NCBI GenBank assembly: GCA_963691705.1
Contig: OY829545.1
Location: forward strand, 45,867,475-45,931,474
Direction: 5' to 3'
Source of the DNA: Viola odorata
Lineage: Eukaryota > Streptophyta > Magnoliopsida > Malpighiales > Violaceae
Length of the DNA stretch: 64,000 nt
In this document: piece by piece, positions 11,619 through 22,890 of the stretch
Numbering within the stretch: the first letter of the stretch is position 1
How the letters are laid out: each line of letters starts with the position of its first letter
Notes under the pieces: generated by a model
The model's database searches: none
Told to the model about the DNA's origin: nothing
The model's input: only the letters and a program-made list of their open reading frames with translations
Position numbers and translations under genes: made by a program

Positions 11619-14600
11619 ATGATGAAGAAGAGCAGAGGAATAGGAGGCGGAGGCGGAGGAGGGGCAAAGGAGCTGAAACAGAGAGCTATCACGGCGCTGA
11701 ACAAGCTCGCCGACAGGGACACGTGGCAGTTGGGCGTGGAGGAGCTGGAAAGAACGGCGGAGCGTCTTCCCACCGACGCCGTTTCACCTTTCCTCTCTTG
11801 CATTTTGGAGACTCTCAACCTCAGCCCTAACAACCCCAAGGATCAGAAGACACGAAAGGAATGCATCCGCCTCATCGCCGTCCTCGCCTCCTTCCACCTT
11901 CTCCATCCTCTGCACCTCTCCAAGATCGTCGCCGCCATCGTCAAGCGCCTCAAGGATCCCGACTCCCTCGTCCGGGATGCTTGCGTTTCAACCACCGCCG
12001 TTCTCGCCTCCAAGCTCTGTGGCGGCGACCAGCAGCAGCAGCTGTTTCTTGTGCTCGCCAAGCCCTTACTGGAAGCGCTGGCGGAACAGAACAAGAACTC
12101 CCAGTGGGGTTCAGCGCTGTGTTTGGCATCCCTTATCCGCCACAGTCCCAATCCTCCTCTCCCGATTCTCCGCCGGATCTTCCCTCGCACTCTTAGCCTT
12201 CTTAACTCTCAACATTTCATGCCCAAACCAGCCCTCATCCACCTCATCACCTCCATCCTCCTCGCGGGGGGTGCTCCTTCCCCAAATCTCCTGTCCGCAT
12301 CAATCTCCTCCCTCCAGCAAGCACTCTCCCACACCGACTGGACCACGCGCAAGGCAGCTTCCATGGCGTTGGGAGAAATCGCCTCCACCCGGGCTCCCTG
12401 CTTCATCTCTTTCATGCCTTCCTGCATTCAGTCTCTTGAATCCTGCCGTTTTGACAAGGTGAAGTGTTGTTTGTGGAAATCAATGTTTACTTCATACCCT
12501 TCTCTTTTGGTGTACTACAGCATATAAATTTGTTCCTCCGTACTACTGTTATAGGTGAAACCAGTTAGGGACACCGCATTGCACGCCCTGCAGGCCTGGA
12601 AAACTCTTCCAGGGGTTTACTCTCCTGAACCTTCAGAAGCTGGGTCTTGCATTAAAGGTTTTGCTAGACAATACTCATTCACTTTTAACTGCATATAACA
12701 GCTCCATATAGATTTTAAATAACTGAGAATTAGCTTTATTTACAGTATCCAGAAAAATATGATGTAGTCATCTCACTTGTTTTGTGTGTGACATTAAAGA
12801 AACATTAAAGCCTTTAGTTGTCTGAACTTTTATGAAGCCTGTTTTGGCTCTATGTTTTAGTGGTTTACCTCCTTTACCTGCACTTCTATAGGCTCATTGC
12901 TCTTGCACTGTGTTATGACTTGATTTCTTCAATCTGGGTGATTTGTTGGAGTAACATTTCTGAAATCTACCATGAATCTTGCACTGCGTTGTGGTCCCTC
13001 TGCAGTTTCCTTGCATGTCATGCCTTTTTGCTCTTTTTGTATAAGTTCTTTCCACCAGCTTATAGCATGTTCCATACAGAGAACTTCTGCGGAGATGACT
13101 ACAGCGATATGACCAGCAACAGCGGTTCTGTTCTGAAGGAACCTATAACTAGTAAATGTGTTTCAGACCCAGCTAAAAGAAGGATTCCACTGTCAGCTAG
13201 GAAAACACGCCAAAATCTTGTGGATTCTCATCATTCAAAAGCAGATGACTGGCACATTGAAATTGCAGTACCAAAAGCCCACAGTATTTCTTTAGGAGAT
13301 CTCTGCAATGAGGAATCTGAGGGTAGTTCAGTTACCAAGACATTAGAAGGTATGAGCACTGACATTACATGCACACAAGACAGAAGGTGTGAATATGTGC
13401 CAATGGACAATAAGCTAGACTATTCATCAGTTTCCAAGCTCGTTGCTGATAACTTTGAGACCAAATCTATGACTGTTTCTCATGATTCACTTGTGGAGGG
13501 TGGTTTGCTGAAGCCATGGGGACTAAACCAGCAGTTAGCTGTTGAAGGGATAGCTAGTAAGGAACAAATTTATACCACAAAGACGCATGATCGCAGCAGT
13601 CTTGATTCTACAGTCACTGTGAACAGCTCTCAAACTTTGCATGGGTGCTGTTCACAGGTAGCTAGAGAAATGGCTAGTGTTCAGAAGCAACTTTCTGGTA
13701 TCGAGAATAAACATTCCAATTTAATCGAACTACTACAGGTAAATATTTTTTATGATTTATTGTTATGGGTCTCTCCACAGGCTGAATTGAGATTTATGTC
13801 TCTTGCCGCTTTTGTCTTAGTTTATGTTTGTTTACCTAGCGTGTCTGGGATGCTACCTTTGATTATGAGCACCATGAAGAGACCACTATTTATTTAAGTA
13901 AGTTATCAGATATGAACTTCTCCACTCAGTCACTTTAGAGAGCTAGAATATTCAAATTTAAAGGTCAAAAAAATCTTGAATATGTGTGTCTGTGTATGAA
14001 ACTTTTCTAGCTTCTAAAATTAATGTTTGCTTTCAAGTCAGTGGTTATGGCATTTTCCATCTAGTAGTTTGGTTTTATGGATATTTTTTTTCTCTTAAAT
14101 TTATTTATTTATTTATTTTTTAGTATTCTTTAATTCAATGTTCTGTCACCTTCTCTGCTTCAAAATGATTGAATATTTGGACAAATGTTCTCTTCAATGT
14201 CACTAACAATCTCTTGCTTGCTTCTAATGGTATAATGTAATTTTCCAGGTATTTTCAACTGGCGTAATGGATAACTTATCTATGTTACAGTCTAAGGTAT
14301 CTGGTTTAGAACAGGAAGTAGATAGAGTAGTCCATGCTCTTATGCAAGGAGGGAGACACTCTCATTCACTGGTCTCTAAACTTATGAAGGAGAGTCAAGG
14401 TGTTTCTTCCCCCAGATTATCAGAGTACACTCCTAGGTCATTTGTAGATGGTAGCAATTCAGAGGCTTCCTTGTATTCTGCAAAGAATTCTAATATCTGG
14501 GAGGAGAAAACAGTTTCTAGAAGCAGATCAATCAATTCAACCGAACAGGCCAAAGATAGGAGGATTAATTTCGCTATGACAACCTGTAGCAATGCTATAG

Positions 14601-16193
14601 CGAAGATTATGCAGCAAAGCTCTAGGCCAGGAGTACAGAGCATGGGACAAGCAAGAAAAATTGATGTCTCTGCTTCAGAGTCGGTTACCAATGCAAGACA
14701 AAATGGTCCAGGTAGCAAGAACTCATTGCAGTGTGTGAAAGGTTTTCCATGTGATAGAGACCTAGACTCTGCATATGTGGAAGCTCTCTGTTCAAGTGAC
14801 GAACTTGTTTTGATTGAGCTTCTTGATAGAACTGGCCCTGTATTGGAAAGCTTATCCCACAGGACTGCTAGCGACGTTCTTTGCACCTTGGCATCATATT
14901 TCTTGGAACAAAGATTTACGAAATCTATAATTCCTTGGTTGCAGCAGGCAAGTGCTTTACTGTCATATTTTTCTAGTGTCTTCTACCCCTTGGTTATAGT
15001 TTCTCCCATTTTTTCTTTGTTTCATTATCCATCTAATATAACATATGGAAATGACAACATTTCACATAGCTCCAAATGTATTCTATTGTGAAGTCTTGGG
15101 ATTGTTTGTTGAGATGTAGGTGATGAGGGACTGTAGAGACATTTTCCAATCCAATAGGTTTTAGCAAAAGTTTAGCCCATTTAGCATGTAGTAGATGTTA
15201 TATATGTATGATGCAGCATAATAACATGCATTCGCATTCCATTTAATAGCACCCTAGATTTTAATCTGATGTTTGTTGTCAAAAATTGATTATATATATT
15301 AATTAAGAAAGTGGATGCTTGAACGCTTGTGGCTGGTCAATTTCCTGTAATCTTCTTTTACATTAGATGTGAATCTCTTTGTTCTTTTCTTGTTACTCAG
15401 CTACAACGTAAGCGTATGATTTGGTTTTAATACGATTCTGTTGCCTCGAGTGGTTTGAACCTGGCAAATTATTGACTTGTCTGATAAGTTACTTTGTGGT
15501 AAGATAAAACTACGAGATCTTGGAAAACGAACATTTTTTACTAGTATCTTTCTTCTTTCAGGTGGTAGATTTGAGCATAATCCATGGACCCAATTATCTC
15601 GTCCTCACTGCAAAAGCAAGGCAAGAATTCTTTTCTGCAGTTCAGGAGGCTATGAACTTGGGGTTTTCCGATCCTTCTGAAAGAAAATCTTTCAGCCGAC
15701 TTGCAATGAAGTTGCGCCAACTATGGGGTAAGTCAATATCTTCTATTTGTGAATGCATAATCCTCATCAACTTGTATTTTCATTGTAAGGGCAACGAAGG
15801 TAGGAGTGCAAAATGAAGACCTTAAAATAATGAATAGTAATAGTAATTACTACTCCCTCCGGGGCAAAATAAACGTCGTTACGCATAACGAGGTGACCTG
15901 AATGACTCACTATTTGACCTCAAAAAATTCTGAACTTTTTTTCGAACATACGCAAATCATACGTTCGAAAAAAAGTACGGAATTTTTTTTAGGTTAAATA
16001 GTGAGTCATTCGGGCCACCTCATTATGCGTAACGACGTTTATTTTGCCCCGGAGGGAGTAATATTATTATGAATGTGTGGTAGAAAAGTGCAATGTAGGT
16101 TGAATTGTACTAACTGGTACATCACTAATTTTTACAGGTAGGAGCTCTGATGCTAGTAGCTACCGGAGTCCAAACAGGGATTCTTGCAAGTAA
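11619..16193 (+). CDS. TOR1L: TORTIFOLIA1/SPIRAL2-like microtubule-associated protein (six exons, 840 aa)
   Basis: Plant HEAT-repeat protein that binds cortical microtubules; family members steer microtubule dynamics and directional cell growth. Exons joined by reading splice sites and phase: 11,619-12,458; 12,555-12,657; 13,080-13,738; 14,249-14,947; 15,562-15,727; 16,138-16,193, total 2523 nt in one open frame. Residues about 20-315 are helical HEAT repeats (e.g. FSLSCILETLNL-like, DPDSLVRDACV, TDWTTRKAASMALGEIAS). A Gly run (residues 8-15) precedes them. Exon 2/3 junction gives IKENFCGDDYSDM and exon 3 has RIPLSARKTRQN and DDWHIEIAVPK, as in TORTIFOLIA1-like proteins 3/4. About 500-560 is a probable coiled coil, and about 735-822 is the conserved C-terminal domain (WLQQVVDLSIIHGPNYLV across exons 4/5). 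Length agrees with the family (about 600-870 aa). Two adjacent ATGs open the frame; the first was taken. Introns are GT-AG except intron 4 (GC-AG). Family call is firm; the exact paralogue is not. Confidence 0.93.
14948..15561 (+). other. GC-AG intron 4 of the TORTIFOLIA1-like gene
   Basis: The donor reads CAG|GCAAGT and the acceptor TTTCAG|GTGGTA. Both exon edges are fixed by the continuous conserved protein IPWLQQ-VVDLSIIHGPNY, with no usable GT donor at the same place. CAG|GCAAGT is the strong consensus expected of the rare GC-AG class spliced by the U2 spliceosome. Confidence 0.88.
15853..16058. mobile_element. Near-palindromic Stowaway-like MITE in intron 5, 206 bp
   Basis: CTCCCTCCGGGGCAAAATAA at the left end and its reverse complement at the right, TA on both sides (15,851-15,852 and 16,059-16,060). 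The whole element folds back on itself around ATACGCAAATCATACG. It shares the 'GACTCACTATTTGACC' subterminal word with the 260 bp MITEs. It occupies half of the 410 bp intron and leaves both splice sites intact. Confidence 0.92.
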
Positions 16194-16590
16194 ATGTGAG
16201 TCACATTTCCAATTATTTGGTGGCCAAGAGCCTACAAGTGAAGTGAATATTTGGTGGTGAGGTAAATTTAGGCTGAATATTTTGTGAATTGCGAGTGCCT
16301 CCGACTGAGAGTACTGTGACAAAACTGGTAGGAACCACGATCATGACCCAAGTTAGTGTGTTCTGGAACTACCAATAACCTAGTAGCTCAGTACCATTTC
16401 TTCCAAGTAAGGAAATGTTCCTATCGATTTCATAAAAAACAAAAATGCATCAAGGGAAATGTATCTACTAAAATGACATTGACTGAATGAATCTTAAACG
16501 TGGTTCGTTAGTTAGTTTGCTAAAAGTATCTGAACAATTTTTTTTGGCTTAGGTACTCTCTTCTTTTCAGTCCTACGTTTGTAATCTTTT
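16194..16590 (+). other. Probable 3' UTR and flank of the TORTIFOLIA1-like gene
   Basis: Non-coding sequence after the TAA stop. No clear polyadenylation signal could be assigned with confidence and no other feature was seen. Confidence 0.4.
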
Positions 16591-16591
16591 A

Positions 16592-16850
16592 CTCCCTCTG
16601 TTCCTAATTAATTGATTTTTTAAAATAGTAGAAAAACGTAAACCGTTGATTAACGAACTTATTTTATTCCTCATTGTTTCATTTTTTTTTCTAATTTCCA
16701 CTGAAATTAACACATTATTATCAAATTGGGTTTATTCAAAAAAAAAATTATCATTTGCACAAAATATATACTTTGAAAAAGATAAAATAACAAATACTCC
16801 AAATAGTAACAATCCGTAGAAAAATGACAAGTATTTAGGAACGGAGGGAG
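16592..16850. mobile_element. MITE, TA target site, 259 bp ('CTCCCTCTG' family C)
   Basis: Termini CTCCCTCTGTTCCTAATTAA and TAGGAACGGAGGGAG with TA on both sides (16,590-16,591 and 16,851-16,852). Internal words TTATTTTATTCC, CATTGTTTCATTTTT, TATCAAATTGGGTT and ATTTGCACAAAATAT recur in the same order in the copy at 27,282-27,539. Confidence 0.88.
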
Positions 16851-16852
16851 TA

Positions 16853-17879
16853 TCAATTAAGCCTCTTATTTATCATGAAATCAAGTAATTATCATATCAT
16901 ATCGTGAATGTATTATAGTTATTTTAAAAACAGTTCATCATGCACCTTGCCCATACCTGCTCAAGTAAGCGTGGTGCAACCTTGAAGCGCTAATTAGATG
17001 GTTTAAAGCTTTTGCACCATACTTTTGCCCGCTCTAGCGAATATGGTGCATTTTTTTATAGTTGAGAGCAATGGATGAAGAAAAACGTGTTGGTAGTTAG
17101 AATCGAATTGCAAATTGGTGTTGAAAAAGAGAACTTTTAATAGAAAATCTGTTGAAATAAGAAACCGCACGAATTTTGATGGGATAAACCGTCGAAAATG
17201 TTTTGAACTGTTACTCTCGTTGAAAAATGACAATCCCTTAAAAATCATATACTACACATGTAGTTTGCAAAATGGACTGAGTTATGCTTTATGTTTTCTT
17301 GGGGTTGGGGGTCGAGCGGGTTAGTTGTTTAGGGTATATTTGTAGATTTTTGGTAAATATATTATATGGTTTTCCCCATGATATGAATATTTGCAATCAA
17401 AGTGAGTGAAATTAATCAGTTATAGTTCTATTATTGGTGTAACTCCATAATTATTTGGATGGACTATGCAGGATGCTCTCAGAATTAAAAGATGAAATGC
17501 TTGAGCACCTAGTTTGATAATTTTAGAATTAGGGGTAGGGGTATTTTGGTAAAGTCCTATATGATTTTTTTACTCACTTGATCTTGGTTCGTTCTTTGGC
17601 TTGAATGGCTCCGACTAATTACCTTAAAGTCACAGGAAAGATCTCGGTATAAACACTTTGATGCCTAGTCAGATCTTGGCTAGGAAATCAAAGTATATTT
17701 AGTAAGAAATCAAAGCGAGATTTCATTGTAATCAAGGGGAAGTTAATGAGAGGGAATGTGGTTGGTTTTGTGTAGTAAGTATTGTATTCAATGTGTCTTA
17801 AGCCTAAAAATGAGGGGATATTTATGGTACCTCGACCATAAACTTAGGGTCTTTCTCGGGATTTCCTAAGTGCATTCAT
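16853..17879. other. Intergenic sequence, no gene recognised
   Basis: AT-rich with short incidental open frames on both strands (for example 17,003-17,248 and 17,115-17,324, which overlap and show no family features). A few TTGGCTAGG/GGCATGG-like words occur, but nothing assignable. Confidence 0.5.
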
Positions 17880-18425
17880 GTCCAAAATGTAGCTTGAGTT
17901 GCATTGAATTGTAGGGGACACACATAATTAATTGATAAAGTGGGGAACAAATTGAGGTGGAGCACCATTCCATGTTTTGTGGCACCATCTTTTAGAAAAG
18001 CAAAAGTTGTTTTTCTATCGCCTATAAATGCTTGTGTGTAGGGGAGAAATGTGCAACCGTGAAAAGAAAAAGTTGAGGCAAAGAAGAATTGAATAAGTGA
18101 TGTGTGCGGTTTGTGAGAGGGATTGAGAGAAAAATATGGAGTATTTTTTTTGTTAATGTTTGAGAGAAAAATAATCAGTGAGGGTATTTATTTTTTTAAT
18201 GTGTTCTCTTCGATCTAGATGAAATGTTGAGTTGAGAGAGAATGTGAGAGTCAATACTTTTTGGTATTAATGTGATTGTAAACCTAATAATTTATTATTA
18301 ATGGAAGATTATTCGGAGTTGGTCTCGTGGTTTCTTCATTTGAGATTTTCCACGTAAATTTTCGATATTGTATGTTTGCTGTATTTTTTATTCGATTCTG
18401 GGCATGGAGATTTTTCCAACATGAA
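17880..18425 (+). mobile_element. Possible LTR remnant (Copia-like solo LTR?)
   Basis: A TATA-like CCTATAAATGCTTGTGT (18,020), GAGAGA-rich leader, a 'TGTGATTGTAAACC...AATTTATTATTAATGGAAGATTATT' type 3' segment and the phrase 'GTGGTTTCTTCATTTGAG' followed by TTTTCCACGTAAATTTTCG resemble the 3' half of plant Copia LTRs. It could end at TTTTCCAACA (18,422). No primer site, partner LTR or target duplication was identified, so both ends are provisional. Confidence 0.35.
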
Positions 18426-18429
18426 TGTG

Positions 18430-19960
18430 ATTTAAGTTTTGTCTATTTTGTTCCACAAAGAATGTTTGCGTATCAGTTCTCAATTAATATGCGTTGTCTT
18501 ATATTGTAGAGTCATTTGATGAACTGATGAGCTTGTTGGGTGACATAGGATATACCTACTCTTGTTGATAGCTAGATATGGCAATATCATTAGCTTCAGG
18601 CGATATCATTAGGACATGCGATATCTAAAAACTGTAAACTAAACCGTAAAACCGAAAGAATCATTTCATATATATATGCATTTTAATATCAAATTTTAGC
18701 TTTGGTTCTACTGGTTAACTCTTCATCTCCCCTTTCGAATCTCTTTAGCTCCCACCGTCTTGAGGAAAAAATATTTTCTCAGTAGTATGAATTAAGAAAT
18801 AGAAAATTTGAATAATTTTTTTCTTTTAAACTTAATTAAAATTCCTCATTTTTTTTCCTTTTATTTGTTATTTTAAATGAAAATTTCACTAAAGAAATTT
18901 TATAAGAATTATTATGAAGAAAAAATATTTTCTCCGTAGTAAGAAATAGAAAATTTTAATCATTTTTTTCTTTCTTCTAAACTTAGGTAAAAGACCTCAT
19001 TTTTTCATATTTTATTTTAAACTTAATTAAAATAGTTTATTTAAAATTTTATATAGAAATTTTATTAAGAAATAAATTACGTAATAATTATGAGGATTTT
19101 TTTTGTGTGTAGTAAGAAATTGAAAATTCTAATAAGAGAAAAAAGTATATTGTTGTAAAGTGTAATAGTCATGTCATTAGTTAACTATATGTATAAACTA
19201 AGACTATTAATTATTAATAATACGACACATACTAGTAATATTACCATTAATTATTACTTTAATACATAATTATTAAGGTATATCATGGATATATATTTAT
19301 TGTTTAGTATTTACTAAATAAAAAGAGAATTATATTGTTGTAAGAAAAAATTATGTCAATTGTCATAAAAAATGTAATTACTAATTAGACGACAACTAAA
19401 AAATAAATTTGCATAATAAATATTTATAATTTAGATTTAGAGTATCTATATTTCAATATCATTATTTACTTGAGTTAATTGTTTAGAGGTTTAGGATTTA
19501 AATTTAAATTGTATTAATGTATTACGCATTACGTGAGTTTAACTAATTAATTATTATATTGTTCAATGAGAATTTTGAAACTCTAAATGTAAGTGATCTC
19601 ATCTTATCATCTTATGAAGCACGATTATACTTGAAAAATCTTCATGTGTATATGTTAGGATCGTAAGTCGTATTTGATACTTTAATACTTATACTTACTC
19701 GATACTTCCGGATGTGTAATAGATATTTGTTAAACATATCCATTACCTTTCGATATATCAATACTTATTATTTATATAATATTTAGTCACTTTAAATTTT
19801 TATACGTATTGTATCATAAAATGTAAAGATTTATTATACTAAAATATCGTGTATCGTTTATGTATCCTATTAGCTATTATATATAAATAGGTAAATAAAA
19901 GCTTTAAAAAAAAACTAAAATGATGTGTGCAATAATTAAACGGTGTAAAAATAAACTATT
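18430..19960. other. AT-rich intergenic DNA, nothing recognised
   Basis: Very high A+T with many homopolymer and TAATTA-type runs and a few short repeated segments ('GAAGAAAAAATATTTTCTC' with 'AGTAGTAAGAAATAGAAAATTT'-like neighbours at about 18,760-18,800 and 18,915-18,950). No coding, RNA or classified mobile feature. Confidence 0.55.
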
Positions 19961-19978
19961 TGGCTTAGTTCTACATTT

Positions 19979-20120
19979 GTTTTTTTGGTTAAATCGAGAT
20001 TTCATTAATAGAAGAAAATTTGGGATATTACAGCTGAGGATATAAATCCAAACGATTCAAATGAGTACAATATAACACCAAAAAGACCCATCCCAAGGAC
20101 CTTAGAAATTTGCATGCCAT
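19979..20120 (-). mobile_element. 3' end of a LINE-type retrotransposon (5'-truncated)
   Basis: On the minus strand it ends TTAATGAAATCTCGATTTAA then CCAAAAAAACAAA, the usual 3' end of plant LINEs (pyrimidine/poly-A tail after a TTAATGAAATC-like motif), preceded by 'TTTGAATCGTTTGGATTTAT'. Only about 130-150 bp is left. A second copy at 63,469-63,600 belongs to a duplicated segment. Confidence 0.6.
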
Positions 20121-20479
20121 GCCGAAAAGCCATTTAGTACTCTTATTGACTTGGTCACAAGAAAAAAACTAGTTGACTTGGAGTCAACTTAACACTACGT
20201 GAAAGATTTTAAAAAAAAATTGAAAAAATTCTAGCAGAATGAGTGAATTGCTCCAAATAATTAGTTCAAGGGGTTAAATGCATTGACTTTTAAGTTAGAG
20301 AGTTATTTGTATTTGACCGATAGTTTAGGAGAAGTTACTACTACCTATCACCCAAAAAAAATATTACTGATATCTATTTTTTTATATTTTTTAAAATATG
20401 AATCCGCTTAGCTTATTAATTGATCTCATTAAAGAATTGTTACAATGAATAGTTTTATAAATTTAATGCCTAAAAAATA

Positions 20480-20739
20480 CTCCCTTCGGTTCGTTACAAT
20501 AGTCGTTTTAGCTTTTGCTTTTACTGTTTCGGCATGTATCTTAAAACGGTCGGCAGACTCACTATTTGAGACAATTTTGCCCCTAATTTTTTCTGGGAAG
20601 TACGTTAAGGATTAACGTACGTTCAAAAAAAAAATCGAATTTTTTTGGGGTCAAATAGTGCCTCATCCGGCCTCCTCGATATGCATTCCCTACTGAATAT
20701 TGAGATACGAGGAAAATATTTATTAGAAACCAGAGGGAG
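20480..20739 (-). mobile_element. MITE family B, 260 bp, second copy (inverted)
   Basis: CTCCCTTCGGTTCGTTACAA at the left and ACCAGAGGGAG at the right, flanked by TA (20,478-20,479 and 20,740-20,741). It is the reverse complement of the 10,291-10,550 copy, including the ACGTACGTT central hairpin. The homologous segment at 63,980 lacks it and shows a single TA, so this is a documented insertion. Confidence 0.9.
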
Positions 20740-20924
20740 TATCATTCAATGTAGTGATATTTCTCCGACAGTATATACGTCACATCAGGCCATTCATTTT
20801 TGAGGAAAAATTCCACAACCTTATCTTCAATCAAGTGGATGTCATTGTCTTACTTTTCAAAATGTTGGGTTGCATCATAGCTACAAATAAGAGCAGCGCC
20901 TGCGAAGGGGTTATAGAAATCCAT

Positions 20925-21030
20925 ATGATGAAGGCATTTGCAATATGTACTCTCTTCATTATTATCGCCCTTCTCTCCTCCTCCTCCTCAACTAGTGCTC
21001 GCCAATTGTTTGATCAGGGTGCTACTGATG
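20925..21030 (+). pseudogene. Exon 1 of secreted four-Cys peptide gene, copy 1 (exon 2 missing locally)
   Basis: Encodes MMKAFAICTLFIIIALLS followed by SSSSTSARQLFDQGATDG, a signal peptide plus the start of a propeptide, with the same length (106 nt) and phase-1 GT donor (GATG|GTAAGT) as copy 2. About 50 bp into the intron, homology to copy 2 stops and reverse Ogre-like retroelement sequence begins. No second exon was found before copy 2. It is either a dead fragment or an alternative first exon that could splice to exon 2 of copy 2 at 23,016, since phases agree. Confidence 0.7.
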
Positions 21031-21099
21031 GTAAGTATCGAACCTATGACAACCTATCTCATAAAAAGTACGTTAGTTGATATACTATAAATTTACCGA

Positions 21100-22470
21100 A
21101 TCATAAAAAGAATCGGGCGCTAAATCCATTTAGGAGTTTGAATCTGAGTTAGGGTTCATGAAAGCTTACCAGTACTTGGACCCCAGGACTTCACTACTAC
21201 CGACCTTATTTGGGATTGCCCGCCAATAGGGATTGTGAGTGAAAATGTGAATGAAATGACAATTTATCAAAGCGAGTAAACAAACAACAGTCATGCATAA
21301 AAAAATCAGACGAGAATACAATAATTTGTCATATCAAGTATATACATGAAAAACAATTAGTCATGTAAAAATCACAACAAAAAAATTCAACAATTTACAG
21401 AATAAATACAATAAAAAAATAAACACCTCAAAAAAATTCAGCTTCGACCATATCATTCCCCAGTGAAGTCCCCAAGTTGTCGCATCCTCTTTTGAAAATT
21501 TTAAGCGACACGATTCGGGACGAGATGTGAGACAAAATTGGACTCATCTCATATAATGCAATAAAGTCGTCACCCTATTTTTGTCTAAGGTTTAGGGAAC
21601 CTATTGTCATAATATAAAAATAAAAAAAGCTAAGGCACAAAAAATGATCTAAACCCAAGAACAGCGGTTCGGGGTCGTATTATGTACTCCGGAAGGACTT
21701 AGGCACCCAAGTCATATCCAAAAAGGTTACCGGATAAAAGAGGTGTTTAGATCATGCTTAAAAATCATAAAAGTTCTAATTTAGTGATTATTCCCAATAA
21801 GCGAATTAAATTCTAACATTTCAATTATTCATGCATACGATTATATGTGAAAAAACGTTAAAATAAATAAAAGGGTGAGAAAAGTGTACTTGTTGGAGGG
21901 ACACAGGTTGATTTCTCCTTTTGACCGAGATTATCGGTACGAGAAGATAATCGATAAACGATAAAATATTTGATGATTATCGGCGAGGATGAGGGTGGTA
22001 TGACGTCGGAGCGATGACATCAGAGCAATGACGAAGAGTGATGACGAGTGATGATGTGAGGTGGCTGGATCGCGAGGAGATGAGGACGAGCCCAATTCTC
22101 TGGTTTGTGCATGAACCAAAGTGAGGAAGATGGCCTAATGACGTGGTAATTATACAAGCCGTTTGATTTGGTTTGACTTCCTTGGTCAACCACATCAACA
22201 GTTGTGATGAACCTTTGATTTTCCTTTTTATTTATTCGGTTCGAGCTGATGGTACGAGCAATCTCTCTTGACAATAAATAAAAACTCGAACTGAAATTGT
22301 TAAAACATAGAACGAAATAAAATAAAATAATTAGTATACAGTAAGCGACGAAAAGTCCGCTCTATAGTTCGATAAAAATTCTCTCGTAAGCGATAAAAAT
22401 TCGAACATGAAAAATGCTAAGATACAAATTAAGCGAAACAAAACGAAATACCGTGAATTAAAATAACAAA
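21100..22470 (-). mobile_element. Ogre/Tat-like retrotransposon fragment, reverse: start of internal region plus LTR 3' part
   Basis: On the minus strand an LTR ends GGATGCGACA (plus 21,478-21,487) and is followed by a primer-binding-like TTGGGGACTTCACTGGGGA (plus about 21,458-21,476). Plus 21,560-21,735 is the reverse complement of the LTR block 'GGTTCCCTAAACCT', 'AATACGACCCCGAACC', 'GTGCCTAA' seen at 4180-4340, 30,360-30,500 and 57,620-57,760. About 1 kb of LTR and 0.4 kb of internal sequence remain; both outer ends are truncated. The open frames at 21,931-22,274 lie in the LTR and are not genes. Confidence 0.7.
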
Positions 22471-22473
22471 TTA

Positions 22474-22890
22474 AAATATGAATCCGCTTAGCTTATTAAT
22501 TGATCTCATTAAAGAATTGTTACAATGAATAGTTTTATAAATTTAATGCCTATATACATCAGGCCATTCATTTTTTGAGGAAAAAATCCACAACCTTATC
22601 TTCAATCAAGTGGATGTCATTGTCTTACTTTTCAAAATGTTGGGTTGCATCATAGCTACTACAAATAGGAGCAGCGCCTGCGAAGGGGTTATAGAAATCC
22701 ATATGATGAAGGCATTTGCGATATGTATTCTCTTCATTATTATCGCCCTTCTCTCCTCCTCCTCCTCAACTAGTGCTCGCCAATTGCTTGATCATGGTGC
22801 TACTGATGGTAAGTACCTACATACATTCCATTCTTTATACACCGTCATGTATTGAACCTATGACAACTTACCTCATGAAAAGTACGTTAC
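22474..22890 (+). repeat. Duplicated segment around the peptide gene, copy 2 (promoter and exon 1)
   Basis: Same start as copy 1 (AAAATATGAATCCGCTTAGC), through ATTTAATGCC, then joins TATATACATCAGGCCATTCA directly, skipping the MITE and neighbouring bases of copy 1, and continues through exon 1 into the intron. Confidence 0.85.

Larger units (their letters stand above)
20390..21085 (+). repeat. Duplicated segment around the peptide gene, copy 1
   Basis: From AAAATATGAATCCGCTTAGC to AAAAGTACGTTAGTTGATATAC it is nearly identical to 22,474-22,890 (copy 2), except for the MITE at 20,480-20,739 and about 60 bp around it missing from copy 2. The part up to 20,759 also matches 63,895-64,000. Confidence 0.85.

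Noticed and set aside
12860..13079. N-terminal part of the 345-codon open frame before exon 3 of the TORTIFOLIA1-like gene
   Set aside because: The frame is intronic until the acceptor CATACAG at 13,079. Splicing from exon 2 gives the conserved IKENFCGDDYSD junction.
14267..15091. Separate gene starting at MDNLSML
   Set aside because: It is exon 4 read from an internal Met and running past the GC donor into intron 4.
19979..20770. Idea that the block repeated at 63.5 kb is a LINE-driven 5' transduction, because one edge coincides with a LINE tail
   Set aside because: Weak similarity continues upstream of the LINE tail (GGTGTAAAAATAAACTATTTGG versus GGTGTCAAAATAAAGTATTATGG), which favours ordinary segmental duplication.
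22610..22702. Upstream ATG extending the peptide gene by 31 codons
   Set aside because: It would place the hydrophobic signal segment internally. The ATGATG at 22,703 gives a standard secretory start and both copies keep it.
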